Positions 1 to 9,475 are shown, counted from the stretch's first letter. The stretch is 64,000 nucleotides of DNA from Photobacterium sp. DA100 (GCF_029223585.1 NZ_CP119423.1:186001-250000); one strand, 5' to 3'. Numbers and translations: made by a program. Notes: generated by a model not told the origin, from the sequence alone.

Positions 1-803
1 GACAGATCTTGCGGTACGCGGAAGCCCAGGCGCTTGGCTTGCTGCATGGCACCAATGGCCATGACATCGTTGTGGCACAGCAGCGCGGTTGGTGGCTCCG
101 GAAGCGACAGCAGTGCGGTGACGGCCCGGGCACCACCGGCAAAGCTGAAATCACTCTTGACGGTATACGCGGGGTTCAACTCGGCCCCGGCACGGCGCAG
201 CGCCTGCTGGTAACCCTGCGAGCGGAACTGGCACAGGGCAGCACTGTCCGGACCGGCGATTTGGGCGATGTGCTTGTGGCCCATCTGGGTCAGGTAATTG
301 ACGGCCTCAAAGGCGGCGGTCAGGTTATCGATATGGACAGTTGGCAGCTCGAGCTCCGGCGCAAACTCACACGCCATCACCATCGGTGGTAGGTTTTTCT
401 GTTCGGGTTTGCTGACATCAAAGGGCAGGTCGGTGCCGAGCAGCAACATTCCGTCAGCTTGCTTGGTGAATACGAGGTTTACGAATGAATTTTCGCGGGT
501 TTTCTGTTGCCCGCTATCGCCTAGCAGGACCAGGTAGCCATGTTCCATTGCCGCTTCTTCGATACCGCGGATGATTTCGGTGAAATAGGGATCACAGATA
601 TCGGGTACGATAGTGACGATGGTTTTTGATTCGTTGCGACGTAGATTCCTAGCCAGTGAATTGGGTGAATAGCCAGCATCCATGACAGCCTGCTCGACCT
701 TTTTCCGGGTCGAGGCTGACACTTTTTCCGGGTTCATCAGGGCACGGGAAACCGTGGCCGTCGAGACACCGGCGAGCTGGGCAACATCCTTCATTGTCGC
801 CAT
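1..803 (-). CDS. cytR: CytR, LacI-family nucleoside-catabolism repressor (C-terminal end cut by window)
   Basis: The reverse complement starts with ATG at 803 and encodes an N-terminal LacI-type helix-turn-helix (MKDVAQLAGVSTATVSRAL, residues about 4-22), a hinge helix region (SPNSLARNLRR) and then a periplasmic-binding-protein-like effector domain that reads to the window edge without a stop. About 267 codons are visible of a family length near 335-340. CytR represses nucleoside uptake and catabolism genes together with cAMP-CRP and responds to cytidine; in vibrios it also affects competence and biofilm. Its place directly downstream of priA on the same strand matches E. coli and Vibrio order. 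The first Met (MATMKD) was taken as start; the second Met three codons later is also possible. Confidence 0.93.
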   Translation of the reverse strand, partial: MATMKDVAQLAGVSTATVSRALMNPEKVSASTRKKVEQAVMDAGYSPNSLARNLRRNESKTIVTIVPDICDPYFTEIIRGIEEAAMEHGYLVLLGDSGQQKTRENSFVNLVFTKQADGMLLLGTDLPFDVSKPEQKNLPPMVMACEFAPELELPTVHIDNLTAAFEAVNYLTQMGHKHIAQIAGPDSAALCQFRSQGYQQALRRAGAELNPAYTVKSDFSFAGGARAVTALLSLPEPPTALLCHNDVMAIGAMQQAKRLGFRVPQDL

Positions 804-892
804 AGTTAAGGTTCCTCTCTATTTATTTTTCTCTCTTTTGCCGCTGGGGGATCATGGCCAAAACGGCCGATACCTGAGCCAGCGAGCTTGTT

Positions 893-967
893 ATTGTAGG
901 CTGTCTGCCGGGGATTAAACATGCTTTAAACAGCATAAATTACATCCGATATGTGATGTACGTCGCA
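893..967 (-). promoter_or_regulatory. cytR promoter region with CRP-like site
   Basis: On the minus strand a -10-like TACAAT lies at 898-893. A CRP-type palindrome, TGTGA-N6-TCGCA (952-967), differs from the consensus TGTGA-N6-TCACA at one position and would sit about 70 bases upstream of transcription start, a usual class I activator position. An inverted repeat ATGCT-N6-AGCAT (921-936) lies between them. No good -35 is visible, which fits an activator-dependent promoter. CRP control of cytR is known in E. coli; here it is inferred from sequence only. Confidence 0.5.
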
Positions 968-976
968 TTGTTCATT

Positions 977-3178
977 TTAAGTTAAATCTTGCGGTTCGAC
1001 ATCAATTGACCAGCGGATCTTCTTGGCGAGGGGCAGCAAGGCAATCGCCGGCTTGGCTACCGACAGCCATTGCTGCAGCGCCCTGCGGCTCGGTGCTTGC
1101 AACAGCAGCTGCCAGCGGTAGCGCCCCGCCCGGCGTGCCAGCGGGGCCGGGTTGGGGCCCATCACCTGGGTATCCTGGCTGGCGACAGGGCTGGTCTCGA
1201 AAATCCCCCGAACCTGCTGCAGGAACTGCTCGACCAGCTCGCTCTGGTTGGCCTCGGCCCGAAGCAGGGCGAGGTAGGTAAAGGGCGGCAGCCAGGCCTG
1301 CTTGCGCTCGCTCAGGGCCTCGGCGGCAAAGTGGTCATAGCCCTTGTAGAGCAGGGACTGCAGCAGGGCATGTTCCGGGTGGTGGGTCTGCAGGACCACC
1401 TCTCCGGGCTTGCTGGCGCGGCCCGCGCGCCCGGCAACCTGGATAAACAGCTGCGCCAGGCGCTCGCTGGCCCGGAAATCGTTGCTGAACAGTGCGCTGT
1501 CGACATCAAGCAGGGCAACCAGGGTGACATCGGGGAAATGGTGCCCCTTGGCCAGCATCTGGGTGCCAATCAAGATCTGGTATTCGTTGTTGCGAATCGC
1601 CTCGAGGTAGTTCTCGAGGCTGCCCTTGCGCCGGGTGCTGTCGCGGTCGATGCGTACCGTCCTGAAGGTTGGGAACAATGCCTCGAGCTGCTGCTCGAGC
1701 TGCTCGGTCCCGACCCCGACCGCGTTGAGCTGGGTCGAGCCACACTGGCCGCAATGGTGCATCATCGGCCGCTGGGTGGCACAGTGGTGGCAGCGCAGCT
1801 CGCCGCTCTGCTGGTGGAAGGTGTAGTAGGCATCGCAGCGCTGGCACTCGGCCAGCCAGCCACAGTCATGGCAGATCACCGCCGGGGCGAAACCGCGGCG
1901 GTTGAGAAACAGCATTACCTGGTTGCCCGCCTCGAGGTGCTGGCGCATCCGGGCGATCAGCGGGGCGGATAACCCGGCCTCGAGGTACTGCCCCTTGACG
2001 TCGAGCACGCCGTGGCGGGCGGCCTGCGCCGAGCCTGCCCGGCGCGACAGGATCAGGTGGTGGTACTTGCCGCTCTTGGCGTTGTGCAGGGTCTCCAGCG
2101 CCGGGGTGGCCGAGCCAAGGACAACGGGGATGTTGGCCTGGCTGGCGCGCATCACCGCCAAGTCCCGGGCATGGTAGCGTAGGCTGTCCTGTTGCTTGTA
2201 GGAGGCGTCATGCTCCTCGTCGACAATGATAATGCCGAGGTTGGCAAGCGGGGTGAACAGCGCCGAGCGGGTACCGATGATGATCCCGGCCTGGTTATCC
2301 CGGCCGGCGAGCCAGGCTGACAGACGCTCGGTGTCGTTGAGTCCGGAGTGGACGGTTTCCAGCGGCACATTGAAGCGGCGGCGGAAGCGGTTGATGGTCT
2401 GCGGGGTCAGGCCTATCTCGGGGACCAGGATCAACGCCTGCTTGCCGGCGGCCAGCACCGGCTCCAGCAGGTTGAGGTAGACCTCGGTCTTGCCCGAGCC
2501 CGTGACGCCCTCGAGCAGGTAGCAGCCGAAATCCGGGTTGGCGTTGACGCTGGCAATGGCCAGGGCCTGCTCTTCGTTGAGCCGGGGCTTCTCCTCGGTG
2601 ACGGCAAACTGAGACTGCCAGTGGCGCAGGGCGGGGGTTTGCTCGATGGCTTCGATCCAGCCTTTATCGGCCAGTGCTTTGAGGGTCGTACTGCTGACCT
2701 CTTCAGCCAGCAAGGCTTCGTGGCTCAGTGCGCCCTGGCGCAGCATGGTCAGGGCCTGGACCTGGCGCGGGGCGCGTTTGAGGGCGGTCAGCGGCTGGTT
2801 GTGGCCGCTCTCGGTCAACTGCCACATCTTCAGGGCCGAGGGGGCGGCCTCGCGGCCCTTGCGCAGCAAAGCGGGCATGGCGTTGGCCAAGCTGTCACCC
2901 AGGGGGTATTGGTAATACTGGCTGGCCCAGGTCAGCAGCTTGAACAGGCTGGGCTCCCACAGCGGAGCCGAATCTAGCACGGTGTGGATCGGCTTGAGCT
3001 GGTTGATGGCAAAGTCGGAGGTATCGGTCAGTGCCATCACGATCCCGACCAGTTGCTGGCGCCCGAACGGCACTTTGACCCGTCCGCCGACGACAGGCTG
3101 CTGGCCGGGCTTGACCAGATAATCAAATTGCTTGTCCAGGGGAACAGGAAGGGCCACTCGGGCAATGTTGGGCGTCAT
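977..3178 (-). CDS. priA: PriA, primosomal replication-restart helicase
   Basis: The product is 733 residues, against 732 in E. coli. It is a superfamily 2 DNA helicase that recognises stalled forks and D-loops and reloads DnaB through PriB/DnaT. Visible in order: the N-terminal 3'-binding domain (IARVALPVPLDKQFDYLV), Walker A GVTGSGKTEVYL, the DEEH box (VDEEHDASYKQ), a Cys-rich zinc-binding insertion with paired CxxC motifs (CHDCGWLAECQRCDAYY... CHHC... CGQCGS), and the helicase motif VI segment FIQVAGRAGRA. The reading frame extends 22 codons further upstream (to 3244), but the Met at 3178 aligns with the usual PriA start (MTPNIARVALPVP). It diverges from rpmE, the classical arrangement. 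Confidence 0.96.
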   Translation of the reverse strand: MTPNIARVALPVPLDKQFDYLVKPGQQPVVGGRVKVPFGRQQLVGIVMALTDTSDFAINQLKPIHTVLDSAPLWEPSLFKLLTWASQYYQYPLGDSLANAMPALLRKGREAAPSALKMWQLTESGHNQPLTALKRAPRQVQALTMLRQGALSHEALLAEEVSSTTLKALADKGWIEAIEQTPALRHWQSQFAVTEEKPRLNEEQALAIASVNANPDFGCYLLEGVTGSGKTEVYLNLLEPVLAAGKQALILVPEIGLTPQTINRFRRRFNVPLETVHSGLNDTERLSAWLAGRDNQAGIIIGTRSALFTPLANLGIIIVDEEHDASYKQQDSLRYHARDLAVMRASQANIPVVLGSATPALETLHNAKSGKYHHLILSRRAGSAQAARHGVLDVKGQYLEAGLSAPLIARMRQHLEAGNQVMLFLNRRGFAPAVICHDCGWLAECQRCDAYYTFHQQSGELRCHHCATQRPMMHHCGQCGSTQLNAVGVGTEQLEQQLEALFPTFRTVRIDRDSTRRKGSLENYLEAIRNNEYQILIGTQMLAKGHHFPDVTLVALLDVDSALFSNDFRASERLAQLFIQVAGRAGRASKPGEVVLQTHHPEHALLQSLLYKGYDHFAAEALSERKQAWLPPFTYLALLRAEANQSELVEQFLQQVRGIFETSPVASQDTQVMGPNPAPLARRAGRYRWQLLLQAPSRRALQQWLSVAKPAIALLPLAKKIRWSIDVEPQDLT

Positions 3179-3269
3179 ATCTAACCGGCTAAATCCGTAT
3201 TTACTAAGATAGAGAAGTGTACCTTGCCCGGCGTCAGGCGGCAAAGCGGCGAAAAAAGGCGCATATCGG

Positions 3270-3298
3270 TTGATCTGGGCTGCGCGATTGATTACTAT
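3270..3298 (+). promoter_or_regulatory. rpmE promoter
   Basis: TTGATC (3270-3275) and TACTAT (3293-3298) are separated by 17 bases, a near-consensus sigma-70 promoter. It would start an rpmE transcript around 3305 with a leader of roughly 105 nucleotides that contains the stem-loop at 3354-3390. It lies in the divergent priA-rpmE intergenic region. Confidence 0.65.
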
Positions 3299-3353
3299 AC
3301 GCCGCCTGAATTTGGCGTATTGGCAATGTAGCCGTTACGCTTGTTATTAACGA

Positions 3354-3390
3354 CGTGTGGTGCCCGGCTTTGGATCGGGAGAGCGACACG
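3354..3390 (+). promoter_or_regulatory. Structured rpmE mRNA leader (candidate L31 autoregulatory element)
   Basis: Two nested complementary segments can form one stem-loop: CGTGT (3354-3358) with ACACG (3386-3390), and inside it CCCG (3363-3366) with CGGG (3376-3379). It ends 22 bases before the rpmE start codon. Autogenous control of L31 and L31-binding mRNA leaders are known in gammaproteobacteria; assigning this element to that class is an inference from position and fold. Confidence 0.45.
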
Positions 3391-3412
3391 GCCTTACTTT
3401 TGAGGTTATCCC

Positions 3413-3625
3413 ATGAAACAAGGTATTCACCCAGAGTACACTGCAGTAAACGCACGTTGTTCTTGCGGCAACACTTTCGTATTTAACTCTACTATGGGTA
3501 AAGACATCAACCTTGATGTATGCGACAAGTGTCACCCATTCTACACTGGTAAGCAGCGTCAGGTTAGCTCTGGTGGTCGTATCGACAAATTCAACAAGCG
3601 TTTCGGTGCGCTTTCTAGCAAGTAA
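3413..3625 (+). CDS. rpmE: 50S ribosomal protein L31 (zinc-binding, type A)
   Basis: Seventy residues, the usual length. L31 bridges the central protuberance of the 50S subunit to the 30S head. The four zinc-ligand cysteines of the C+ paralogue are present (C16, C18, C37, C40), so this is the zinc-dependent form and not the zinc-free YkgM-type replacement. It is monocistronic, preceded by a strong promoter and structured leader and followed by a strong terminator. Codon use (many CGT, GGT, CTG/CTT codons) is that of a highly expressed gene. L31 can serve as a zinc store in bacteria that also carry a zinc-free paralogue; none is in this window. Confidence 0.97.
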   Translation: MKQGIHPEYTAVNARCSCGNTFVFNSTMGKDINLDVCDKCHPFYTGKQRQVSSGGRIDKFNKRFGALSSK

Positions 3626-3642
3626 TTGCCAGATGAATTTCG

Positions 3643-3673
3643 AAAAAGGGGATGCGCAAGCATCCCTTTTTTT
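3643..3673 (+). terminator. rpmE intrinsic terminator
   Basis: GGGATGC (3649-3655), tetraloop GCAA, GCATCCC (3660-3666), followed by a run of seven T. An A-tract on the left gives it some bidirectional character. Confidence 0.9.
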
Positions 3674-3918
3674 ATGCCCGTTTTTTATTCCACGTTTTCC
3701 CTGCTTTATACCCAATCTGTATGCTTTGGCCCGCGGCGCTGGTAAGTCGCACTGGGAGTTATCCTCCTGGCCACGATATTCCCCTCTGGTGTTGGACATT
3801 CCGCCCGGGAATCATTGGATCGACCAGATGTTAGGTGCTAGGATTTTGAGCTGCCATAGAATATGATCTATGTCTAAATTCCAAAATAAAGTCACCTCCA
3901 GTCAGGATTTCGAACACT

Positions 3919-5169
3919 ATGTCTGAAGATTTTCGCCAACAGGCCCTTCATTACCATGCTTACCCAGTACCCGGCAAAATTGCAGTAGAGCTTACCAAGC
4001 CTGCCAATACCGTCGAAGATCTCGCCCTTGCCTACAGCCCGGGCGTTGCCGAGCCTGTGCGTGAAATTGCGCAAAACGCGGAAAATGTCTACAAGTACAC
4101 CGGCAAGGGCAACATGGTTGCGGTGATCACCAACGGCACTGCAATTCTAGGTCTAGGCAACCTTGGCCCATTGGCTTCAAAACCTGTTATGGAAGGCAAG
4201 GCGCTGCTGTTCAAGCGTTTTGCGGGTCTGGACTCGATTGATATCGAAGTCAAGCACCGTACGATTGATGAGTTCGTTGATACGGTAGCCAATATTGCCG
4301 ACACGTTTGGCGGCATTAACCTGGAAGATATCAAGGCGCCTGATTGTTTCGAAATCGAAAAACGCCTGATTGAGCGTTGCCACGTCCCTGTATTCCATGA
4401 TGACCAGCACGGCACGGCGATTGTGACTGCGGCGGGTATGCTCAATGCGCTGGAGCTCCAGGGCAAGAAGATCAGCGAAGCCGTGATTGTCTGCCTGGGT
4501 GCCGGTGCGGCAGCGGTGGCGTGTATGGAGCTGCTTATCAAGTGCGGTGCCCAGCGCGAGAAGATCTACATGCTTGACCGCAAGGGCGTGATCCACACCC
4601 GTCGCGACGACATCAACGAGTACAAGCAGCTGTTCGCCAACAACACCGACAAGCGTACCTTGGAAGATGTGATCGAAGGTGCCGACATCTTTGTCGGGGT
4701 ATCAGGTCCGGATCTGCTGGCACCGGAAGCGCTGAAGCTGATGGCAGACAAACCGGTGGTGTTTGCGTGTTCTAACCCGGATCCGGAAATCAAGCCTGAG
4801 CTGGCCCATGCGGTGCGCGATGATCTGATCATGGGTACCGGTCGCTCGGACTACCCGAACCAGGTCAACAATGTTATCTGCTTCCCGTTCATCTTCCGTG
4901 GCGCCCTGGACGTTCGCGCCAGCGAGATCAATGACGAGATGAAACTGGCCGCGGTGGATGCCATCCGGGCGCTGGCCAAAGAGCCGGTACCGGCCGAGGT
5001 GGTTGCCGCTGCCGGTGCTGACAAGCTGGAGTTCGGCCCGGATTACATCATTCCTAAGCCGATGGATCCTCGCCTGCTGCCACGCGTGGCGAAGGCCGTC
5101 GCCCAGGCCGCCGTGGAGTCGGGCGTGGCCCAAATCGAGATGCCTGCCGGCTACATGGAAGCGAAATAA
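3919..5169 (+). CDS. Malic enzyme, short form (malate to pyruvate, NAD(P)-dependent)
   Basis: A 416-residue oxaloacetate-decarboxylating malate dehydrogenase. It contains the malic enzyme N-terminal domain ([11 protein letters not shown], about 40-50; [19 protein letters not shown], 71-89; the MEGKA lysine at 94), the metal-binding segment FHDDQHGTA (159-167) and the nucleotide fold LGAGAAAVA (193-201). It stops at the end of the malic enzyme module, lacking the phosphotransacetylase-like domain that makes E. coli MaeB about 760 residues; this short form is the standard one at this locus (rpmE-malic enzyme-metJ) in vibrios. Cofactor choice between NAD and NADP cannot be read from the sequence. 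It is single-gene, with its own terminator. Confidence 0.93.
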   Translation: MSEDFRQQALHYHAYPVPGKIAVELTKPANTVEDLALAYSPGVAEPVREIAQNAENVYKYTGKGNMVAVITNGTAILGLGNLGPLASKPVMEGKALLFKRFAGLDSIDIEVKHRTIDEFVDTVANIADTFGGINLEDIKAPDCFEIEKRLIERCHVPVFHDDQHGTAIVTAAGMLNALELQGKKISEAVIVCLGAGAAAVACMELLIKCGAQREKIYMLDRKGVIHTRRDDINEYKQLFANNTDKRTLEDVIEGADIFVGVSGPDLLAPEALKLMADKPVVFACSNPDPEIKPELAHAVRDDLIMGTGRSDYPNQVNNVICFPFIFRGALDVRASEINDEMKLAAVDAIRALAKEPVPAEVVAAAGADKLEFGPDYIIPKPMDPRLLPRVAKAVAQAAVESGVAQIEMPAGYMEAK

Positions 5170-5193
5170 TTTTCGCACATTGCACCGTAAACG

Positions 5194-5222
5194 AAAAAAC
5201 CAGCCGCAAGGCTGGTTTTTTT
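5194..5222 (+). terminator. Malic enzyme gene terminator
   Basis: A-tract, CCAGCC (5200-5205), GCAA loop, GGCTGG (5210-5215), then T7. It lies between the convergent malic enzyme gene and metJ, so it could serve both strands. Confidence 0.9.
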
Positions 5223-5270
5223 ATCGTCAAAATACCGTGGCATTATTGACGCAGACGAATGCACATTGGC

Positions 5271-5588
5271 TTATTCGGTAATGTCTTCGTAGTTGATCCC
5301 CATCTCTTCCATCAGGGCCTTGGCTTCGGCCGGAAGGTCGTCAGGACGGTCTTTACGGATGTCGTCATCAGTAGGAAGCGGCTGTCCGGTGTAGGCGTGC
5401 AGGAAAGCCTCGCACAGCAGTTCACTGTTGGTAGCATGGCGTAAGTTATTGACCTGGCGGCGGGTACGCTCGTCGGTCAGAATTTTCAGTACCTTCAATG
5501 GAATCGAAACTGTAATTTTTTTTACTTGTTCGTTTTTCTTACCATGTTCCGCGTAAGGGCTGATGTATTCGCCATTCCACTCTGCCAT
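5271..5588 (-). CDS. metJ: MetJ, S-adenosylmethionine-dependent methionine repressor
   Basis: The 105-residue product matches the family length. MetJ is a ribbon-helix-helix dimer that uses SAM as corepressor and binds tandem 8-bp Met boxes. The DNA-contacting beta strand is seen as [43 protein letters not shown] (residues about 23-65), with basic residues conserved. A clear GAAGG ribosome site precedes the ATG. It is divergent from metB with four Met boxes between, and an additional set lies before metF, so the regulator and its targets are linked here. The metJ promoter is expected in the AT-rich 5589-5660 region (minus-strand TACTAT as a -10), with autoregulation likely. Confidence 0.97.
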   Translation of the reverse strand: MAEWNGEYISPYAEHGKKNEQVKKITVSIPLKVLKILTDERTRRQVNNLRHATNSELLCEAFLHAYTGQPLPTDDDIRKDRPDDLPAEAKALMEEMGINYEDITE

Positions 5589-5665
5589 TTTTTACCTTCT
5601 CAGCGATATAAAAGTGATGAAATATAGTATGCCTGAATTTTAGCGGGATTTACCGCCATAAGCAA

Positions 5666-5697
5666 AGACATATAGACGTCTAGAAGTGTTGACGTCT
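5666..5697 (+). promoter_or_regulatory. MetJ operator: four tandem Met boxes before metB
   Basis: Four consecutive 8-mers in register resemble the Met box AGACGTCT: AGACATAT (5666-5673), AGACGTCT (5674-5681, perfect), AGAAGTGT (5682-5689) and TGACGTCT (5690-5697). They overlap the -35 of the metB promoter, the usual way MetJ represses. Confidence 0.9.
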
Positions 5698-5717
5698 TCT
5701 GTGTTTGTGGTTATGTT
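5689..5717 (+). promoter_or_regulatory. metBL promoter
   Basis: TTGACG (5689-5694), 17-base spacer, TATGTT (5712-5717). The -35 is inside the fourth Met box, so repression by promoter occlusion is expected. Confidence 0.65.
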
Positions 5718-5765
5718 GTTGCATAAAAGTTATTCACCAGGGCCGCCCTGACAAGGAAAGTAATT

Positions 5766-6932
5766 ATGTGTGACAAGAAGCTAGCCACCGTCGCTGTTCG
5801 CACCGGCATCGAATCTGACACCCAGTACAATGCTGTGGTACCTCCCCTCTATTTGACCTCGACCTATAGTTTTGCGCAGTTGGGCGAGGTGCCTCAATAT
5901 GATTACTCCCGCTCTGGCAACCCGACCCGTAACACCTTGGCCGATGCGCTGGCTGAGCTGGAGGGAGGGGCGGGTGCTGTGGTGACCAACTGTGGGACGG
6001 CGGCGATCAACCTGCTGGTTTCTGCACTGATCGGGCCGGATGACTTGATTATAGCCCCGCATGACTGCTACGGCGGTACCTACCGCCTGTTCAATACCCG
6101 GGCAGCAAAAGGCGATTTTAAGGTCCGCTTTGTGGACCAGACCGATCCGGCTGCCCTGGCCGATGCGCTGGCGTTGCAGCCCAAGTTGATTTGGGTGGAA
6201 ACCCCGTCAAATCCCCTGCTGCGTATTGTCGATGTGGCTGAGCTTTGTGCTGCAGCCAAACAGGCTGGTGCGCTGGTGGCGGTCGACAACACTTTCCTGT
6301 CTCCGATCCTGCAGCAGCCTATCGCCCTTGGGGCTGATTTTGTTGTCCACTCTACCACCAAATACATCAACGGCCATTCGGATGTGGTTGGCGGTGTGCT
6401 GATCGCCAAGCAGGACGAGCATGCCGAGGAGATCGCCTGGTGGGCGAACTGTATCGGTGCGACCGGGGCACCGTTCGATGCCTATATGACACTGCGCGGC
6501 CTGCGAACACTGGCGCCGAGAATGCGCATGCACGAAGAAAACAGCCGCCAGATCCTGGCTTATCTCCAGCAGCAGCCATTGGTGGGGACGATCTACCATC
6601 CGAGCCAGCCGGAGCACCCAGGCCATGCCATTGCTCTCAAGCAGCAGAAGGGCTTCGGGGCGATGCTGAGTTTTGAAATAGCTGGCAGCATGGCGCAGCT
6701 TGAAGTGTTTGTGAAAGCGCTAAACTGTTTCTCATTGGCAGAGTCTCTCGGTGGGACCGAAAGCCTGATTTGTCACCCGGCCAGCATGACTCACCGCGCG
6801 ATGTCAGATGAGGCCCAGGCCGAAGCGGGTTTGAAGCCGTCTTTGCTGCGGCTGTCGGTAGGGCTTGAAGATCCCGCGGACTTGATTGCCGATTTGGAAC
6901 AGGCCTTCAACAAAGCGGCGGAGGAAGTGTAA
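5766..6932 (+). CDS. metB: MetB, cystathionine gamma-synthase
   Basis: A 388-residue PLP enzyme of the Cys/Met metabolism family that condenses O-succinylhomoserine with cysteine to cystathionine. Visible features: YDYSRSGNPTRNTLA (46-60) with the phosphate-binding Tyr/Arg, the cofactor-stacking Tyr in DCYGGTYRLF (100-109), the VDNTFLSP aspartate (about 174), and the PLP-binding lysine in HSTTKYINGH (K199). It begins an operon with metL: its TAA is immediately followed by the metL ATG, so the two are translationally coupled. Methionine control is through the MetJ operator upstream. Confidence 0.96.
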   Translation: MCDKKLATVAVRTGIESDTQYNAVVPPLYLTSTYSFAQLGEVPQYDYSRSGNPTRNTLADALAELEGGAGAVVTNCGTAAINLLVSALIGPDDLIIAPHDCYGGTYRLFNTRAAKGDFKVRFVDQTDPAALADALALQPKLIWVETPSNPLLRIVDVAELCAAAKQAGALVAVDNTFLSPILQQPIALGADFVVHSTTKYINGHSDVVGGVLIAKQDEHAEEIAWWANCIGATGAPFDAYMTLRGLRTLAPRMRMHEENSRQILAYLQQQPLVGTIYHPSQPEHPGHAIALKQQKGFGAMLSFEIAGSMAQLEVFVKALNCFSLAESLGGTESLICHPASMTHRAMSDEAQAEAGLKPSLLRLSVGLEDPADLIADLEQAFNKAAEEV

Positions 6933-9350
6933 ATGAGCGTTTCGGTAACACGTCAGCTGCACAAGTTCGGGGGAAGTAGCCTGGCGGATCCGCAGTGCTA
7001 CCTGCGGGTCGCTGAGATTTTGCGCGAGTATTCGAACGAGAGCGATTTGGTGGTGGTGTCGGCGGCCGGCAAGACCACCAACCGTTTGATTGAGTGGCTT
7101 GAGCTGTTGGAGAAAGACGGCCGCCAGGCCCACGAGGCGTTGCAGTCACTGCGCGGGTTCCAGCAGGAGCTGATAGAGTCGCTGCTTGAGGGGGAGGCGG
7201 CTGATGCGCTGTTGACCCAGCTGCACCTTGAGCTGGGGGGGCTGTCCGCCCTGGCGGAAAAGCCTTTGACCGAGGCGGAATATGCCAGGGTGCTGGGCCA
7301 CGGCGAGCAGTGGTCGGCGCGGTTGCTGGCCGCGTTGCTGAACAAGCAGCAGGTGCCGGCTGTCAGCCTCGACTCGCGTTGCTTCCTGCGCGCCGAGCGC
7401 GCTGCCCAGCCGGAAGTGGACCGTGCTCAGTCATGGCCGCTGCTCAAGGAGCAGTTGGCCCAGTACAGCCAGCAAAGGGTGGTGATCACCGGTTTTATGG
7501 CCCAAAACGGGAGCGGCGAGACAGTGCTGCTCGGTCGCAACGGCTCTGACTATTCGGCCACCGTGATCGGGGCTCTGGCGGATGTCGAGCGGGTCACGAT
7601 TTGGAGTGACGTCGCCGGTGTCTACAGTGCCGATCCGCGCAAGGTAGCCGATGCCTGCCTGCTGCCGCTGCTGCGCCTTGATGAGGCCAGTGAACTGGCG
7701 CGTTTGGCAGCACCGGTATTGCATAGCCGTACCTTGCAGCCGGTGGCGCAGAGTGCTATCGACCTGACTCTTCGTTGTAGCCATCAGCCGGAGCAGGGCT
7801 CGACCCGGGTTGAGCGGGTCTTGGCCTCGGGGCGCGGTGCCAAGATCATTACCTCGCTCGATGATGTGTGCCTGATTGAACTGTCGGTGACCCGAGCCCA
7901 TGACTTTGCACCGATTGCCACCGATATCGAGCGTTTCCTGCAGCGTACCCAACTGCAGCCGCTTGCCAGCAGCGTTGAGCCGGACAAAGGCCGGGTGCAG
8001 CTGGCCTATACCGCGGAAGTGGTCAACAGTGTGTTGGCCCAGCTGCAAGATAGCGGCATCGCGGCTGAGCTGCGCTTGCGCGAGGGCTTCTCGCTGGTGG
8101 CGGCAGTGGGGGCCGGGGTGGTGAACAATGCGGTGCACTGCTACGGTTTCTACCAGCAGCTCAAAGGTCAGGCATTGGAATTTATCGCCGAGTCGGAATC
8201 GGGCCTGAGTCTGGTCGCGGTACTGCGCAAGGCCGATACCGACAGCCTGATTCAGGGGATCCACCAGAGTTTGTTCCAGGCCCAGAAGCGGATTGGCCTG
8301 GTGCTGTGTGGCAAGGGCAATATCGGCAGCCGCTGGCTCGAGCTGTTCGGGGCCGAGAAGGCGACGCTGGAAAAGCGCCACGGGATGAGCTTTACCCTGA
8401 TTGGCGTGGTCGACAGCCGCCGCCACTGGATTGACTTTGAGGGCATTGATGCCGGCCGAGCCCAGCATGCCTTTGATGATGAATCGGTGGAATATGAAGG
8501 CAGTGAGTGGCTGTCGGTGCTGGCCAGCCACACCTATGACGATGTGATCGTGCTGGATGTGACCGCCAGCAGCGAACTGGCTGCGCGTTATCCGCAGGTG
8601 GCCGAAGCGGGGCTGCATCTGATTTCGGCCAACAAGGTGGCAGGCTCTGCCTCAGGTGATGCCTACCATCAGGTCATTGATGCGTTCGCCAAGAGCAGCC
8701 GGTTCTGGCTCTACAATGCGACCGTGGGGGCCGGCCTGCCGGTCAACCATACGGTGCGTGACCTGCGCGAGAGCGGCGATGAAATCATTGCCTTGTCGGG
8801 CATCTTCTCCGGAACCTTGTCGTGGTTGTTCCAGCAGTATGATGGCTCGGTGCCTTTCTCGCAGCTGGTCGAGCAGGCCTGGCAGCAGGGGCTGACCGAG
8901 CCGGATCCGCGCCATGACCTGGACGGCAGCGATGTGATGCGCAAGCTGGTGATCTTGGCTCGAGAATCCGGTCTGTCATTGGAGCCTGAGCAGGTCAGGG
9001 TGGAAACCTTGGTGCCTGAGTCGCTGGCCGCTCTTGGGGTCGATGACTTTTTCGAACAGTCCGTAGAGTTGGATGAGCTGCTCTATGAGCGGCTGGGCAA
9101 GGCCCAGAAAGAGGAGAAAGTCCTGCGCTATATTGCCCGGCTTGATCGCCACGGCAAGGCGGCGGTGGGGATAGAGGCGCTGCCGCGCGAGCATGCCCTG
9201 GCTAACTTGCTGCCTTGCGATAATATCTTTGCGATTGAAAGCCGCTGGTACCGCGATAATCCGTTGGTGATCCGTGGACCGGGGGCGGGCCGTGATGTGA
9301 CGGCCGGGGCGCTGCTGTCGGATATCAACCGCCTGGCGTCGATGTTGTAA
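6933..9350 (+). CDS. metL: MetL, bifunctional aspartokinase II / homoserine dehydrogenase II
   Basis: At 805 residues it matches the family (810 in E. coli). The N-terminal aspartate kinase starts with HKFGGSSLADP (10-20) and has the catalytic GRNGSDYSATVIGAL segment (about 204-218); a regulatory linker with degenerate ACT-like repeats follows; the homoserine dehydrogenase begins near residue 455 with the Rossmann motif GKGNIGSRW and has the ANKVAGS and GTLSWLF segments. It carries the first and third steps from aspartate toward methionine and threonine. There is no gap after metB. The MetL isoform is repressed by methionine in E. coli and is not feedback-inhibited by threonine; the ThrA-type allosteric residues were not examined. 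Confidence 0.96.
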   Translation: MSVSVTRQLHKFGGSSLADPQCYLRVAEILREYSNESDLVVVSAAGKTTNRLIEWLELLEKDGRQAHEALQSLRGFQQELIESLLEGEAADALLTQLHLELGGLSALAEKPLTEAEYARVLGHGEQWSARLLAALLNKQQVPAVSLDSRCFLRAERAAQPEVDRAQSWPLLKEQLAQYSQQRVVITGFMAQNGSGETVLLGRNGSDYSATVIGALADVERVTIWSDVAGVYSADPRKVADACLLPLLRLDEASELARLAAPVLHSRTLQPVAQSAIDLTLRCSHQPEQGSTRVERVLASGRGAKIITSLDDVCLIELSVTRAHDFAPIATDIERFLQRTQLQPLASSVEPDKGRVQLAYTAEVVNSVLAQLQDSGIAAELRLREGFSLVAAVGAGVVNNAVHCYGFYQQLKGQALEFIAESESGLSLVAVLRKADTDSLIQGIHQSLFQAQKRIGLVLCGKGNIGSRWLELFGAEKATLEKRHGMSFTLIGVVDSRRHWIDFEGIDAGRAQHAFDDESVEYEGSEWLSVLASHTYDDVIVLDVTASSELAARYPQVAEAGLHLISANKVAGSASGDAYHQVIDAFAKSSRFWLYNATVGAGLPVNHTVRDLRESGDEIIALSGIFSGTLSWLFQQYDGSVPFSQLVEQAWQQGLTEPDPRHDLDGSDVMRKLVILARESGLSLEPEQVRVETLVPESLAALGVDDFFEQSVELDELLYERLGKAQKEEKVLRYIARLDRHGKAAVGIEALPREHALANLLPCDNIFAIESRWYRDNPLVIRGPGAGRDVTAGALLSDINRLASML

Positions 9351-9475
9351 TCAGGCTGCCAACTGCCGCCTCTCGTCAGTGAAATTCACTGGCTAAAAGA
9401 AGGCGATCCAGTGCAATGGTCTGGGTGGTTGAGATTGCCCAGCTCAAGTGTCCATGACTATCGTTAATGACCGAC

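Noticed and set aside
1070..1972. 300-codon open frame on the plus strand
   Set aside because: It is antisense to priA, with Leu/Gly/Ala-biased composition typical of a shadow frame.
7431..8618. 395-codon open frame on the minus strand
   Set aside because: It lies fully inside metL, whose product is intact and well recognised; long antisense frames are expected in GC-rich genes, and the translation resembles no family.
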